A stretch of 64,000 nucleotides of DNA from Deltaproteobacteria bacterium (lineage in GTDB: Bacteria; SAR324; JACQKK01): positions 558,001-622,000 of the forward strand of contig JAOUEW010000001.1 in assembly GCA_029858505.1 (NCBI GenBank), in the 5' to 3' direction. The notes under the pieces were generated by a model. It ran no database searches. It saw only the letters and a program-made list of their open reading frames with translations, and was not told the DNA's origin. Shown here piece after piece: positions 30,022 through 39,467 of the stretch. The translations under genes were made by a program, and so were the position numbers. How positions within the stretch are numbered: position 1 is the first letter of the stretch; each line of letters starts with the position of its first letter.

Positions 30022-31610
30022 AAAAGAAAACACGCAAGAAAAATATCTCTTGGGTCCAACGGCTGAATTCCGCCTGGGAGGAAACCTGGAATGCCCTGCG
30101 CTATCCCCCACCCTGGGGGAAATGGGTGGCGGTGGCACTGTTGGTGGCGGCCACCGGGCTGCTGGGGGTCTGGGGGGGCTATCAGTGGGCGCGGCAGTCG
30201 GGTTCTTCCAGCACGGCTGGCTCTTCCGCACCTCCCAGAGAGCGGCGCATCCTGTTTTACCGAAATCCCATGGACCCCCAGGTCACCTCTCCCGTGCCGG
30301 CCAAAGACAACATGGGCATGGATTTCATTCCCGTGTATGCCGATGAAGGCACCGAGAACGGCAGGCAGGACCCCGCGGGCACCGTGCGCATTGACCCCGA
30401 CGTGGTGCAAAACATTGGGGTGCGTACTGGCCGGGTGGAAAAACACACCCTGTCCAATACCATTCAAACCCTGGGGCTGGTGGCCTACAACGAGGAAAAA
30501 CTGGCCCGCCTCCACCCCAAATCCGACGGCTGGGTGGAAAAATTGTTCGTGGACAAAACCGGCGAGCGGGTGAAGAAGGGCACCATCTTGTTGTCGGTGT
30601 ATTCGCCAGACTTGGTGAGCGCCCAAGAGGAATACCTGTTGGCCCTAAAGCAATTGACCACCCTGGGAAACAATACCTTCCCCGACATCCGCAAAGGCGC
30701 TGAAAACATGCTGCGCACCAGCCGGGAAAAATTGGAGTGGTTAGACGTTCCCGCCCACCAGATCAAAAACCTGGAAGCCACCGGGAAGATCACCAAGAAC
30801 CTGCATATTCACTCTCCGTTTTCCGGGGTGGTGACCCGGGTAGGGGTGCGCGAGGGCATGCGTATTACCCCCCAAACCGAGTTGTACACCCTGGCGGACC
30901 TGAGCCAAGTGTGGGTGCTGGCCGACGTGTACGAGGCCCAGATTCCCTGGGTACGGTTGGGTGACCAGGCCGACATCCGCCTGACGGCCATTCCGGGGAA
31001 GACCTACCGGGGGCGCATCTCGTATGTGTATCCCTATCTAGACCCGGCCACCCGCACGGTGAAGGTCCGGGTGGCGGTCGACAATCCTGGCTTGGCCCTG
31101 AAGCCTGATATGTTCGCCGACGTGACCCTGCACACCGACCGGCAGGTGAACATATTGGCCATTCCCAGCGAAGCCGTGGTGCGCACGGGCACCCGGGAGC
31201 AGGTGTACGTGGTGCGGGGAGGCGGCAAGTTCGAGCCCCGGCCCGTGCGCCTGGGGGTGGCCAGCCAAGGGTTGGTGCAGGTGCTGGAGGGTTTGAGCGA
31301 GGGAGAAGTGGTGGTGACCTCGGCGCAGTTTCTGATCGACTCCGACTCCAGCCTGCGAGAGGCCGCCGGGAAAATGTCGGCCCCCGGCCCGGTGCCAGTG
31401 CCCGTGCCGGTACCCGTGCCTTCTACCCGGCCTGGCGCAGAGGACCGTTCCCGCTTTCGGGAGGAACCGGCTCCGCGATCCGTTCCTCAATCTGGTCCCA
31501 GGTCGGTTCCCAGGTCCGCTCCGGCACCCCAGCCCCCCACCGAGCATAGCGGGCACGATGCGGGGAGCATGGAAGACATGGAGGACATGGACGATATGAA
31601 CCACAACTAA
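30018..31610 (+). CDS. cusB: Heavy-metal efflux periplasmic adaptor (CusB-like, HlyD family)
   Basis: 530 residues. An N-terminal membrane anchor (WVAVALLVAATGLLGVWGGY) is followed by a heavy-metal-binding module (FYRNPMDPQ, KDNMGMDFIPVY) like that of CusB, then barrel-sandwich, beta-barrel and hairpin domains (LHPKSDGWVEKLFVDKTGER, HSPFSGVVTRVGVREGMRI). It links the inner-membrane RND pump to the TolC duct and binds Cu+/Ag+ in the periplasm. The C-terminus is unusual: a VPVPVPVP run, a Ser/Arg/Pro stretch, then HSGHDAGSMEDMEDMDDMNH, a Met/Asp/His tail that could bind metal. ATG overlaps the preceding stop. Confidence 0.93.
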   Translation: MKKKTRKKNISWVQRLNSAWEETWNALRYPPPWGKWVAVALLVAATGLLGVWGGYQWARQSGSSSTAGSSAPPRERRILFYRNPMDPQVTSPVPAKDNMGMDFIPVYADEGTENGRQDPAGTVRIDPDVVQNIGVRTGRVEKHTLSNTIQTLGLVAYNEEKLARLHPKSDGWVEKLFVDKTGERVKKGTILLSVYSPDLVSAQEEYLLALKQLTTLGNNTFPDIRKGAENMLRTSREKLEWLDVPAHQIKNLEATGKITKNLHIHSPFSGVVTRVGVREGMRITPQTELYTLADLSQVWVLADVYEAQIPWVRLGDQADIRLTAIPGKTYRGRISYVYPYLDPATRTVKVRVAVDNPGLALKPDMFADVTLHTDRQVNILAIPSEAVVRTGTREQVYVVRGGGKFEPRPVRLGVASQGLVQVLEGLSEGEVVVTSAQFLIDSDSSLREAAGKMSAPGPVPVPVPVPVPSTRPGAEDRSRFREEPAPRSVPQSGPRSVPRSAPAPQPPTEHSGHDAGSMEDMEDMDDMNHN

Positions 31611-31619
31611 GGAACGATT

Positions 31620-34600
31620 ATGATCGAAGCCATCATCCGATTTTCCATCCGGCGGCGATATGACGTGATCGGGGCGGCCCTGCTGCTGGCCCTGGCCGGG
31701 GTGGTTGCCCTGCGCTCGACCCCCTTAGACGCCATTCCGGACCTGTCCGACATTCAGGTCATCGTGTACAGCCCCTATCCGGGCCAATCTCCCCAGGTGG
31801 TGGAAGACCAAGTCACCTATCCCATTTCCACCGGGTTGTTGTCGGTGCCCAAGGCCAAGGTGGTGCGGGGATATTCCTACTTCGGGTTTTCTTTGGTGTA
31901 CGTCATTTTCGAGGAAGGCACCGACCTGTACTGGGCCCGCTCTCGGGTGTTGGAAAACCTGAATGCCATGGGCGACCGCATGCCCGAAGGCGTTATGAGC
32001 CGCCTGGGCCCCGACGCCACCGGGGTGGGATGGATTTATGAATACGCCCTGGTGGACCGCACCGGAAAACATGACTTGGCTCAGCTGCGTTCCATTCAAG
32101 ATTGGTACCTGCGGTTTCAATTGCAGGTGATTCCTGGGGTGGCCGAAACCGGAAGCGTGGGGGGCTACGTGAAGCAATACCAAGTGGAGGTGAACCCCAA
32201 CGCCCTGGCCGCTTATGGCATTCCCCTGGCCCGGGTGCGGGCGGCCCTGGCGCGCTCCAACCGAGACGCCGGGGGGGGCGTGGTGGAAATGGGCGAAACC
32301 GAATACATGGTGTGGGGAAAGGGCTACATCCGCTCTATCGAAGACATTTACAACACCCAGGTGGGAACCGACCGCCGGGGAACTCCCATTCCCCTGCGGT
32401 CGGTGGCCGATGTGCATTTGGGCCCCCAGCTGCGCCGGGGGCTTTCCGAACTGGACGGCCAGGGAGAAGTGGTGGGGGGCATTGTGGTGATGCGTTACGA
32501 GGAAGACGCCCTGAAAACCATTCAACGGGTGCGCGACAAACTGGAGGAGTTGAAAACCACCCTGCCGGAAGGGGTGGAACTGATCACCGTGTATGACCGG
32601 GGAACCCTGATTGAACGGGCGGTGGAAAACCTGTGGAGCAAACTGCTGGAGGAATCCATCGTGGTGGCCCTGCTATGCCTGGCCTTTTTGCTCCACGCCC
32701 GCTCGGCCCTGGTGGTGGTAATCACCCTGCCCATGGGCATTCTGGCGGCCTTTGTGATGATGCGCCTGGAGGGCATCAACGCCAATATCATGAGCCTGGG
32801 GGGCATCGCCATCGCCATCGGGGCCATGGTAGACGGGGCCGTGGTGCTGGTGGAAAACAGCCATAAGCGGCTGGTGGGGGAACAAGACCGCCTGGGCAGG
32901 TCACTCACTCCAACCGAACACTGGAAAACCATTGGCGAAGCCGCCGCCGAGGTGGGCCCGGCCCTGTTCTTTTCCCTGGCCATCATCACGGTGAGTTTCA
33001 TTCCCGTGTTTAGCCTGCAAGCCCAAGAAGGGCGGCTGTTCGCCCCCCTGGCCTACACCAAAACCTTTGCCATGGCGGCGGCGGCGGTGCTGGCCATTAC
33101 CCTCACCCCGGTGCTGCTGGGCTTTTTGGTCACCGGCAAGCTGCGGCGGGAGGAAGACAACCCCATCAACCGCTGGCTGCAAGCCCGCCACCGACCCCTG
33201 CTCAACTGGGCCATGGCCCGCCCCCGGGCCACCGTGGCCGTGGCCCTGGCCCTGATGGTGGTGACCCTGTGGCCCCTGGCCCGGGTGGGCAGCGAATTCA
33301 TGCCGCCCCTGGATGAGGGAGACATTCTGTACATGCCCACCACCTTCCCCGGCATTTCCATTTCCAAAGCCAGGGAACTGACCCAGCAGACCGATAAAAT
33401 TTTAATGCAATTCCCCGAGGTGCTGCACGTGTTTGGCAAGGTGGGCCGCGACGACATGGCCACCGACCCCGCCCCGCTGTCCATGCTGGAATCCATCATC
33501 CAGCTCAAGCCCAGGGAGCAATGGCCCGACTCCTCCAAGTCTATCCGAGAGCTGATGAGCGAAATGGACCGGGCCATTCAGTTTCCTGGGGTGGCCAACG
33601 CCTGGACCATGCCCATCAAAACCCGCATCGACATGCTCACCACCGGCATTCGCACCCCCATCGGGGTGAAGTTGTCTGGCCCCAGCATGGAAGTGCTGGC
33701 TGGCCTGGCCGAGCAAGTGGAAGGGGCCCTGAAAACCCTGCCCGAGACCACCTCGGCCTATGGCGACCGGGCCGTGGGGGGGTATTACATTGAAATAGAG
33801 ATTGACCGGGTGATGGCCGCCCGGTTTGGGCTGCTGGTCAACGACATTCAAGAAGTCATCACCACCGCCATTGGGGGCATGAACGCCACCTGGACGGTGG
33901 AGGGCCTGGAACGCTACGCGGTGAACGTGCGCTACCCACGGGAACTCCGCGACAGCGTGGAGGCCCTGCAGCGGGTGCTGATTACTTCTCCCATCGGCCG
34001 GCCAGTGACCCTGGGCCAAGTGGCCCGCATTGAAACCCGCCGGGGGCCGCCGGTGATTAAAAGCGAAGGGGGCCGCCCCAACGCCTGGGTGTACGCCGAC
34101 CTGCAGGGAGAAGACATTGGCGGCTACGTGGAAAAAGCCAAGCGGGCGGTGAAAGAACGGGTGGTGCTGCCCCCCGGCTATACCCTGACTTGGTCCGGGC
34201 AGTTTGAATACATGGAGCGGGCCGCCCAGCGTTTGCGGATTCTCATCCCGATCACTCTGTTGCTGATTTTTGGGCTGTTGTATTTCAACTTCCGCAACCT
34301 CACCGCCCCGGCGGTGGTAATGCTGTCCATTCCCTTCGCGGTTACCGGGGGGTTTTGGCTGGTGTACCTGGCAGGCTACAACCTGTCGGTGGCGGTGGGG
34401 GTGGGGTTCATCGCCCTGGCGGGGGTGGCGGCTGAAATTGGCGTGCTGGTGATTACCTTCATTGACCACGAGGTGGCCGCCCGCCGGGCCAAACTGGGGG
34501 GTCGGGCCCTGACCCGGGCGGAACTTAAAGAAGCCGCCCGCCACGGCGCGGCGGAACGGGTTCGGGCGGTGGCCATGACCAGTGCGGCTATCTTCGCGGG

Positions 34601-34802
34601 CCTGCTGCCCATTTTCTGGGGCCAGGGGGCCGGCACCGATGTGATGTCGCGCATTGCCGCCCCCATGGTGGGGGGGGTCATCACCACCACGGTATTGTCA
34701 CTGGTGGTGCTTCCGGTGGTATATTACTTGGTACTGGCTTGGCAGGAGGAGCGGCGGAACCCCCCCGCTCCCCCCCGGCCCTCCAAATCCACTTCTTCCT
34801 AA
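31620..34802 (+). CDS. cusA: Heavy-metal RND efflux pump, Cu/Ag type (CusA-like)
   Basis: 1060 residues, full-length HME-RND transporter with 12 membrane segments and two periplasmic halves. TM4 reads IAIAIGAMVDGAVVLVENSH, closer to CusA (GAMVDAAIVMVENAHK as I recall it) than to CzcA. Met residues in DILYMPTTFPG and RIDMLTTGIRTP match positions of the CusA periplasmic Met cluster, supporting monovalent Cu/Ag. The PDLSDIQVIVYSPYPGQSPQ opening is the family signature. It extrudes metal driven by proton import together with the two preceding gene products. It lies nine bases after the adaptor gene. Confidence 0.94.
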   Translation: MIEAIIRFSIRRRYDVIGAALLLALAGVVALRSTPLDAIPDLSDIQVIVYSPYPGQSPQVVEDQVTYPISTGLLSVPKAKVVRGYSYFGFSLVYVIFEEGTDLYWARSRVLENLNAMGDRMPEGVMSRLGPDATGVGWIYEYALVDRTGKHDLAQLRSIQDWYLRFQLQVIPGVAETGSVGGYVKQYQVEVNPNALAAYGIPLARVRAALARSNRDAGGGVVEMGETEYMVWGKGYIRSIEDIYNTQVGTDRRGTPIPLRSVADVHLGPQLRRGLSELDGQGEVVGGIVVMRYEEDALKTIQRVRDKLEELKTTLPEGVELITVYDRGTLIERAVENLWSKLLEESIVVALLCLAFLLHARSALVVVITLPMGILAAFVMMRLEGINANIMSLGGIAIAIGAMVDGAVVLVENSHKRLVGEQDRLGRSLTPTEHWKTIGEAAAEVGPALFFSLAIITVSFIPVFSLQAQEGRLFAPLAYTKTFAMAAAAVLAITLTPVLLGFLVTGKLRREEDNPINRWLQARHRPLLNWAMARPRATVAVALALMVVTLWPLARVGSEFMPPLDEGDILYMPTTFPGISISKARELTQQTDKILMQFPEVLHVFGKVGRDDMATDPAPLSMLESIIQLKPREQWPDSSKSIRELMSEMDRAIQFPGVANAWTMPIKTRIDMLTTGIRTPIGVKLSGPSMEVLAGLAEQVEGALKTLPETTSAYGDRAVGGYYIEIEIDRVMAARFGLLVNDIQEVITTAIGGMNATWTVEGLERYAVNVRYPRELRDSVEALQRVLITSPIGRPVTLGQVARIETRRGPPVIKSEGGRPNAWVYADLQGEDIGGYVEKAKRAVKERVVLPPGYTLTWSGQFEYMERAAQRLRILIPITLLLIFGLLYFNFRNLTAPAVVMLSIPFAVTGGFWLVYLAGYNLSVAVGVGFIALAGVAAEIGVLVITFIDHEVAARRAKLGGRALTRAELKEAARHGAAERVRAVAMTSAAIFAGLLPIFWGQGAGTDVMSRIAAPMVGGVITTTVLSLVVLPVVYYLVLAWQEERRNPPAPPRPSKSTSS

Positions 34803-34810
34803 AGGCGGCT

Positions 34811-35080
34811 ATGCCTCTCGACGCGATTACGGTTGTGTTCTTGTCCATCACGGTGTTTGTGTGGCTGCAATATTCTCGGGTGCGGGGCGTGGGCCATGGC
34901 CGCCGCTACTTCGTGGCGGGCATGTTAATGCTCACTGGCGTGGCCATGGTGGAATTGTTCTTCCCCCGCTCCAGCCCCCCCGTTCTTCAACAATCGGCGG
35001 TGCAAGCCCCGGCGCCAGAACCCGTGCAAACAAGCAAGACCCTTCCCACCCAACCCGGCTCGGCCCCCCTGCCAAAATAA
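34811..35080 (+). CDS. Small two-helix membrane protein at the end of the efflux operon
   Basis: 89 residues, ATG at 34811 with AAAGGCGG just upstream, 8 bp after cusA. Two predicted membrane segments (ITVVFLSITVFVWLQYS and FVAGMLMLTGVAMVELFF) are separated by a short basic loop (RVRGVGHGRR), followed by a Pro/Gln-rich tail. No known family. Its tight spacing and its placement just before the operon terminator argue that it is real and belongs to the pump operon, perhaps as a small stabilising subunit (inference). Confidence 0.72.
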   Translation: MPLDAITVVFLSITVFVWLQYSRVRGVGHGRRYFVAGMLMLTGVAMVELFFPRSSPPVLQQSAVQAPAPEPVQTSKTLPTQPGSAPLPK

Positions 35081-35082
35081 AA

Positions 35083-35115
35083 AAAACCGCCCTGGGAAAA
35101 ACCCAGGGCGGTTTT
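35083..35115. terminator. Bidirectional terminator between the efflux operon and the barrel genes
   Basis: A 14-bp perfect stem AAAACCGCCCTGGG / CCCAGGGCGGTTTT with a 5-base A loop. T-rich flanks on both strands make it usable by both the plus-strand pump operon and the minus-strand barrel genes. The right arm alone recurs at 36058-36070. Confidence 0.88.
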
Positions 35116-35137
35116 GGAATTGCGCCAACACTCGGTC

Positions 35138-36007
35138 TTAGAACAACAGGGCCAACGACACTCCGTTGAGGGAGGCGTCAAAATAACTGGTAGAGGGTCC
35201 CGATTGTCCCCGAATGGCGAAGTAGTTGATGGCAAACCCTTCCCGGGGGGAATAGCCAATGGTGCCGGTTTGAATATCCGTCCCACCGCCATTGGAAGAG
35301 GTATATTTCCGTTCCCAGGCCAGCAGCACATTGTTAAACACCACTTCGATCACCGACTGCGAACGGTGTTCACCGGGATTTTTTGTGGTGGAAGTATCGG
35401 GGAGATACACGTCGAAGTTGTATTCCAGGTGATACATCATCCCTTTGTCGCTGCCGCCCCGCAGGCCCAAGCCATAGCGGGAAAAGTCCCGTTTTTCCTC
35501 GGGGGCCGCGCTGTCGTTTGTGAATTCCCGGCCATACACATAACCCAGGTAAAACGTCTCCGACAGGGCAAACGACAACCCGCCATAATTTTCGGTGACG
35601 TCCATATTGGGCACCCCGCTGTAGCGGTTGGTGGTGACCCCAAAGCCCAGCCCCAGCCGTTCGCCCAGCTTTAACCCCAGGGAGCCCCGCCGTTGATCAT
35701 TCGTGAGGGTCCCGTAGGAGGTATCCGCGGCAAAGGCCCAGCTGCCTTTTTCAGGCACAATGCGGAATCCATAAAAGCTTTCGGTAACGTTCCCCAGCGG
35801 GGTGCGAATACCACCAACCACGTCGGTCAACGTACCTTGGGCTTTCGATACCTCGATGCTGGAGGGAGACCCCCACACCGTGGAAGCCGGGTTGCTGGTG
35901 GCCAAATCGCGCCCGGCGGTGTTGATTTTGGGAACGGCCACCTGGGCCGATGCCACCCCAGCCACAAGGGCCATCGCAAACAGCGTGGCAAAAATAAAGT
36001 TACGCAT
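35138..36007 (-). CDS. Outer-membrane beta-barrel protein, paralogue 1
   Basis: 289 residues. Signal peptide MRNFIFATLFAMALVAGVAS with cleavage before AQVAVPKINT. The mature part alternates amphipathic strands with Gly/Tyr/Phe and ends in Leu-Leu-Phe, the usual BAM-recognition C-terminus. The conserved opening GRDLATSNPASTVWGSPSSI and FDVYLPD are shared with both paralogues. No named family is recognised; it may be an outer-membrane porin-like or structural protein with about 12 strands. Read on the minus strand toward the bidirectional terminator. Its closest relative is the next gene. Confidence 0.85.
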   Translation of the reverse strand: MRNFIFATLFAMALVAGVASAQVAVPKINTAGRDLATSNPASTVWGSPSSIEVSKAQGTLTDVVGGIRTPLGNVTESFYGFRIVPEKGSWAFAADTSYGTLTNDQRRGSLGLKLGERLGLGFGVTTNRYSGVPNMDVTENYGGLSFALSETFYLGYVYGREFTNDSAAPEEKRDFSRYGLGLRGGSDKGMMYHLEYNFDVYLPDTSTTKNPGEHRSQSVIEVVFNNVLLAWERKYTSSNGGGTDIQTGTIGYSPREGFAINYFAIRGQSGPSTSYFDASLNGVSLALLF

Positions 36008-36093
36008 GATGAACTCCTGGTTTGAGCATGAACGATTCCCGCCTTTTCAGGGAATCACCCAGGGCGGTTTTGGAATTGCGCCAACACTCGGTC

Positions 36094-36966
36094 TTAGAAC
36101 AACAGGGCCAACGATACCCCGCTAAGGGAGGCATCCACGTGAGTGCCTGTGGAGGGTCCCAATTGTCCCTGGGTGGCAAAGTAGTTGATGGAAAACCCTT
36201 CCCGGGGGGAATAACCGATGGTGCCGGTTTGCAGATCAACCCCGACACCAGAGGGATTTGAATATTTCCGCTCCCAGGCCAGCAGCACATTGTTAAACAC
36301 CACTTCGATCACCGACTGCGAACGGTGTTCACCAACTTTTTTGCTGGTGGATGTATCGGGGAGATACACGTCGAAGTTGTATTCCAGGTGATACATCATC
36401 CCCTTGTCGCTGCCGCCCCGCAGGCCCAAGCCATAGCGGGAAAAGTCCCGCTTTTCCTCAGGGGCTGTGCTGTCGTTTTGGAATTCCCGGCCATACACAT
36501 AACCCAGGTAAAACGTCTCCGACAGGGCAAACGACAACCCGCCATAATTTTCAGTGTTGTCTACACTAGGGATATTTGTGCTTCGGTTGGTGGTCACCCC
36601 AAAGCCCAGCCCCAGCCGTTCGCCCAGCTTTAACCCCAGGGAACCCCGCCGTTGGTCATTCGGGTATTTTCCGTAGTTGGTATCCGCGGCAAAGGCCCAA
36701 CTGCCTTTTTCGGGAACAATGCGGAATCCATAAAAGCTTTCAGAGGCTTTCGTTGCCGGGAGGCGAACGCCACCAACCACGTCGGTCAACGTACCTTGGG
36801 CTTTCGATACCTCGATGCTGGAGGGAGACCCCCACACCGTGGAAGCCGGGTTGCTGGTGGCCAAATCGCGCCCGGCGGTGTTGATTTTGGGAACGGCCAC
36901 CTGGGCCGACGCCGCCCCAGCCACAAGGGCCATCGCAAACAGCGTGGCAAAAATAAAGTTACGCAT
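36094..36966 (-). CDS. Outer-membrane beta-barrel protein, paralogue 2
   Basis: 290 residues, nearly the same as paralogue 1 except in about seven short blocks (for example VRLPATKASE versus IRTPLGNVTE, and NRSTNIPSVDN versus NRYSGVPNMDV). These blocks fall between predicted strands, as loops would. Signal peptide and C-terminal LALLF are kept. It lies 86 bp upstream of paralogue 1 on the same strand, with only half of a terminator between them, so the two are probably co-transcribed. Confidence 0.85.
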   Translation of the reverse strand: MRNFIFATLFAMALVAGAASAQVAVPKINTAGRDLATSNPASTVWGSPSSIEVSKAQGTLTDVVGGVRLPATKASESFYGFRIVPEKGSWAFAADTNYGKYPNDQRRGSLGLKLGERLGLGFGVTTNRSTNIPSVDNTENYGGLSFALSETFYLGYVYGREFQNDSTAPEEKRDFSRYGLGLRGGSDKGMMYHLEYNFDVYLPDTSTSKKVGEHRSQSVIEVVFNNVLLAWERKYSNPSGVGVDLQTGTIGYSPREGFSINYFATQGQLGPSTGTHVDASLSGVSLALLF

Positions 36967-37158
36967 GATGAACTCCTGGTTTGAGCATGAACGATTCCTT
37001 CCTTTTCGGGGAAACGCCCTCCCCTGGTTGGTTTATAAAGGAATTGTGTAAGGTGATACAAAATTCAGGCCAAACCAAGCAAAATGCGGCTCTATTTTTA
37101 CGCCTAAGGCAGAGTGTCGAGGCCTTTGTACCGTCAAGGTTTTCCCCTGAATGCGCGA

Positions 37159-38052
37159 TTAAAACGCCAGGGCCAGGGCAACCCCGTTGAGGCGATAATC
37201 GGTATACACGGTGGCGACCGTGGTGCTGGCCCGGGCCATCATGGTGAAGCCGCTGAAAGACAACCCTTCCCGGGGGGAATATCCCAGAGTGTAGGTTTCT
37301 GCCTCGGTATGGGGCGTGGAATAAAACACCTGCCGCTCCCAGCCGAACAGCACATTGAAAAACACCATTTCGGCCACGGCCTGAGAGCGGGTTTCCTTCG
37401 GATTGTTATGAAGAACCACCTTGTCCGGCAAGTACACATCGGTGTTGTACTCAAAGTGATACAGCATGGTTTTGTCGCTGACCCCCCGCACGGCTATCCC
37501 ATAGCGGGCAAAATCTCGATACCCATTGGGCTGATTTCGAATTTCCCGTGTTTCGCGCCCCCCAACATACCCCAAATACAAAAACTCTCCCAAGTTCAGG
37601 GAAAGCCCTAGGTCCGCTTCGGTACGGTTGACGCTGGGGCTGCCAAATGTGGGATTGTTTTTATACCAGTTGGTGGTCACACCCACCCCCACCCCCAACC
37701 GTGGGTTCAGGCGGAAGGCCAGGTCTCCACGCCGCCGGTCGTTGTAAATCGCCCCATAGTTGGTGTCGGCGGCAAAGGCCCAGGGGCTTTTGTCTGGCAC
37801 CCAGCGAAAACCGTAATACCGGTCCTTGACCACGGTGCCGGGGCCATGAAGTTTGGTGGTGCTGTCATAGGAGGAAGAGGTTCCCTCGGCGAAGGACGCC
37901 GACACGCTGGTTGGCGCCCCCCAAACAATGGCGCTGGGATTGCTAGAGGCCAAGTCACGGCTGGAGGTGTTGATCTTTGGAACGGCGACTTGGGCCTGCA
38001 CAGCCCCAACCATGGAAAGAAAAAGACAACCTGTGGCATAAACGCTACGCAT
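37159..38052 (-). CDS. Outer-membrane beta-barrel protein, paralogue 3 (divergent)
   Basis: 297 residues. Signal peptide MRSVYATGCLFLSMVGAVQA, then AQVAVPKINTSSRDLASSNP as in the other two. Roughly half of the positions match paralogues 1 and 2, including FAADTNYGAIYNDRRRGDLA, HFEYNTDVYLPD and GYSPREGLSF, ending in Leu-Ala-Phe. An older duplicate in the same array. It has its own upstream leader (38053-38191, with no gene) and could be the first gene of a three-barrel transcript. Confidence 0.83.
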   Translation of the reverse strand: MRSVYATGCLFLSMVGAVQAQVAVPKINTSSRDLASSNPSAIVWGAPTSVSASFAEGTSSSYDSTTKLHGPGTVVKDRYYGFRWVPDKSPWAFAADTNYGAIYNDRRRGDLAFRLNPRLGVGVGVTTNWYKNNPTFGSPSVNRTEADLGLSLNLGEFLYLGYVGGRETREIRNQPNGYRDFARYGIAVRGVSDKTMLYHFEYNTDVYLPDKVVLHNNPKETRSQAVAEMVFFNVLFGWERQVFYSTPHTEAETYTLGYSPREGLSFSGFTMMARASTTVATVYTDYRLNGVALALAF

Positions 38053-38191
38053 GGGTGGTTCCTGTGAGTCATGATGCCCTGGCCCTGAGCAGACTCAACG
38101 ATGAAAACCGTCTGAACATCCCGTGATATCAATGAATTTTATTTATTGTAGCATCCCCTGGAAATACCCCGGCCAGGGTTAGCTTCAAGAA

Positions 38192-39463
38192 TCAGGCCAG
38201 CGGATCGGCGGGAGAGGAGGTAGGAAGTTCATCGGCCCCATGGGTGACCCGCTGGTTCAGGATCAGGGCCACCAAGGCCAGCAGAGCGGCACTGGCAAAC
38301 AACACCCGGAAGCCGCTCCATTCCAGCAACAGGCCCCCCAGCAGGGGGAACAACCCGGTGCCAGCGGTGAAGGCCCCCATGTATAAAATGGCCGCCCGCC
38401 CCAGCCGGGCTGTGCTGAACATGGAAAAGAACCGCACGTTCAGCATGGGGTAGAGCACCCCATGGCTAAGGCCATACACCAGCCCGCTGGCCGCCAGCAG
38501 GGGGTAGCCTGCGGCCCCAGCCAGCAGCAGTTGGCTGAGCCCCAGCCCCCCCAACCCCAGGCGGATGAGACGCCCAGGGGGGACGCGGTGCATCAGGGGC
38601 CGGATGAAGGCCCGGCTGAACAAGGCGCCGGTGGTGTGGGCCATATAAATCGTTCCCGCCACGGTCAGCCCCAGAGCCATGGTGTAATTTTTCCCAAAGG
38701 AAGTGACCACCCCGAACACGCCCCCAAAGCACAGGGTCACCGCCAGCACCAGCCGGGGCTGGGTGCCCGCCAGCAGTTCCAACAGCCCGCCGCCGCTCCC
38801 GGCTTCCTCGTTTTTTCCCCCTTTGGATCTCACCAGCAGAAAAAACATTTGGGCTGCCGTGGCCAGCAGGGCCGCCGCCAGAAACACCAGCCGATAGGCT
38901 TCGGGCCGGTTCCCCAATCCCTGGGCCGCCACCAGAGACTCTCCCAGCACCACCCCCAGGCTGTTGGCAATCAACCCGGCAATGCCCAAATAGGCCACCG
39001 CTTCGGTGCGGCGGGAGGAGGGAGAAATATCCACCGCCCAGGTGAAAATGAGCGGAAACGCCAGGGCCAAGCTGACCCCATGGCAGGCCCGCACCAGAAA
39101 ATACCAAGCGGGGTCTTGGTCGGCCGCCCACCAGGCCAGCAGGCTGCCCGCCAAGCCGGGGGTCATCAGCAGGTTCACCGAAACCTTGCGGCGAAAATGA
39201 TCACCAAAGCGCCCGGCCAGCGCCAGGGTGGCCATGCCCGCCAGCCCGATGGTGCCCGCCACCGCCCCGTAATAGCCCTTGCTCACCCCCCGCAGTTCCA
39301 AAAAATACGGCAGTAGAAAGAACAGCGACAGATTCATCATGAAGGCAAACAGACCAGCGAACATCAGCAGGTAATCCCGGCTGAGCATGGCAGGCACGGC
39401 TGGCGCCTGGCCTGCCGAGGAGGGGGAAGTCATGGAGGGGGGAGTTCCTTCGGCGGGATCCAT
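38192..39463 (-). CDS. Major facilitator superfamily transporter
   Basis: 423 residues with about 12 hydrophobic helices in two halves joined by a charged loop (RSKGGKNEEAGSGGG). The loop 2-3 motif A is recognisable as GRFGDHFRRKVSVN. Substrate cannot be inferred. ATG at 39463 lies four bases after the stop of the secreted zincin gene, so the two are translationally linked; menF lies 72 bp further upstream on the same strand. The leader before the first helix is Ser/Pro-rich and the true start could be an internal Met (MTSPSSAG or MLSRDYLL). Confidence 0.85.
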   Translation of the reverse strand: MDPAEGTPPSMTSPSSAGQAPAVPAMLSRDYLLMFAGLFAFMMNLSLFFLLPYFLELRGVSKGYYGAVAGTIGLAGMATLALAGRFGDHFRRKVSVNLLMTPGLAGSLLAWWAADQDPAWYFLVRACHGVSLALAFPLIFTWAVDISPSSRRTEAVAYLGIAGLIANSLGVVLGESLVAAQGLGNRPEAYRLVFLAAALLATAAQMFFLLVRSKGGKNEEAGSGGGLLELLAGTQPRLVLAVTLCFGGVFGVVTSFGKNYTMALGLTVAGTIYMAHTTGALFSRAFIRPLMHRVPPGRLIRLGLGGLGLSQLLLAGAAGYPLLAASGLVYGLSHGVLYPMLNVRFFSMFSTARLGRAAILYMGAFTAGTGLFPLLGGLLLEWSGFRVLFASAALLALVALILNQRVTHGADELPTSSPADPLA

Positions 39464-39467
39464 CGGA

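Larger units (their letters stand above)
35102..37016. repeat. Tandem duplication of a 956-bp gene unit (two barrel genes)
   Basis: Unit 1 spans about 35102-36057 and unit 2 about 36058-37016, offset 956 bp. Each holds one barrel gene, its ribosome site (AGGAGTTCATC) and upstream leader. Long blocks are identical, including the first 40-odd codons of the genes. The right half of the unit-1 terminator is copied at the start of unit 2, so the duplication breakpoint lies inside that terminator. Confidence 0.9.
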
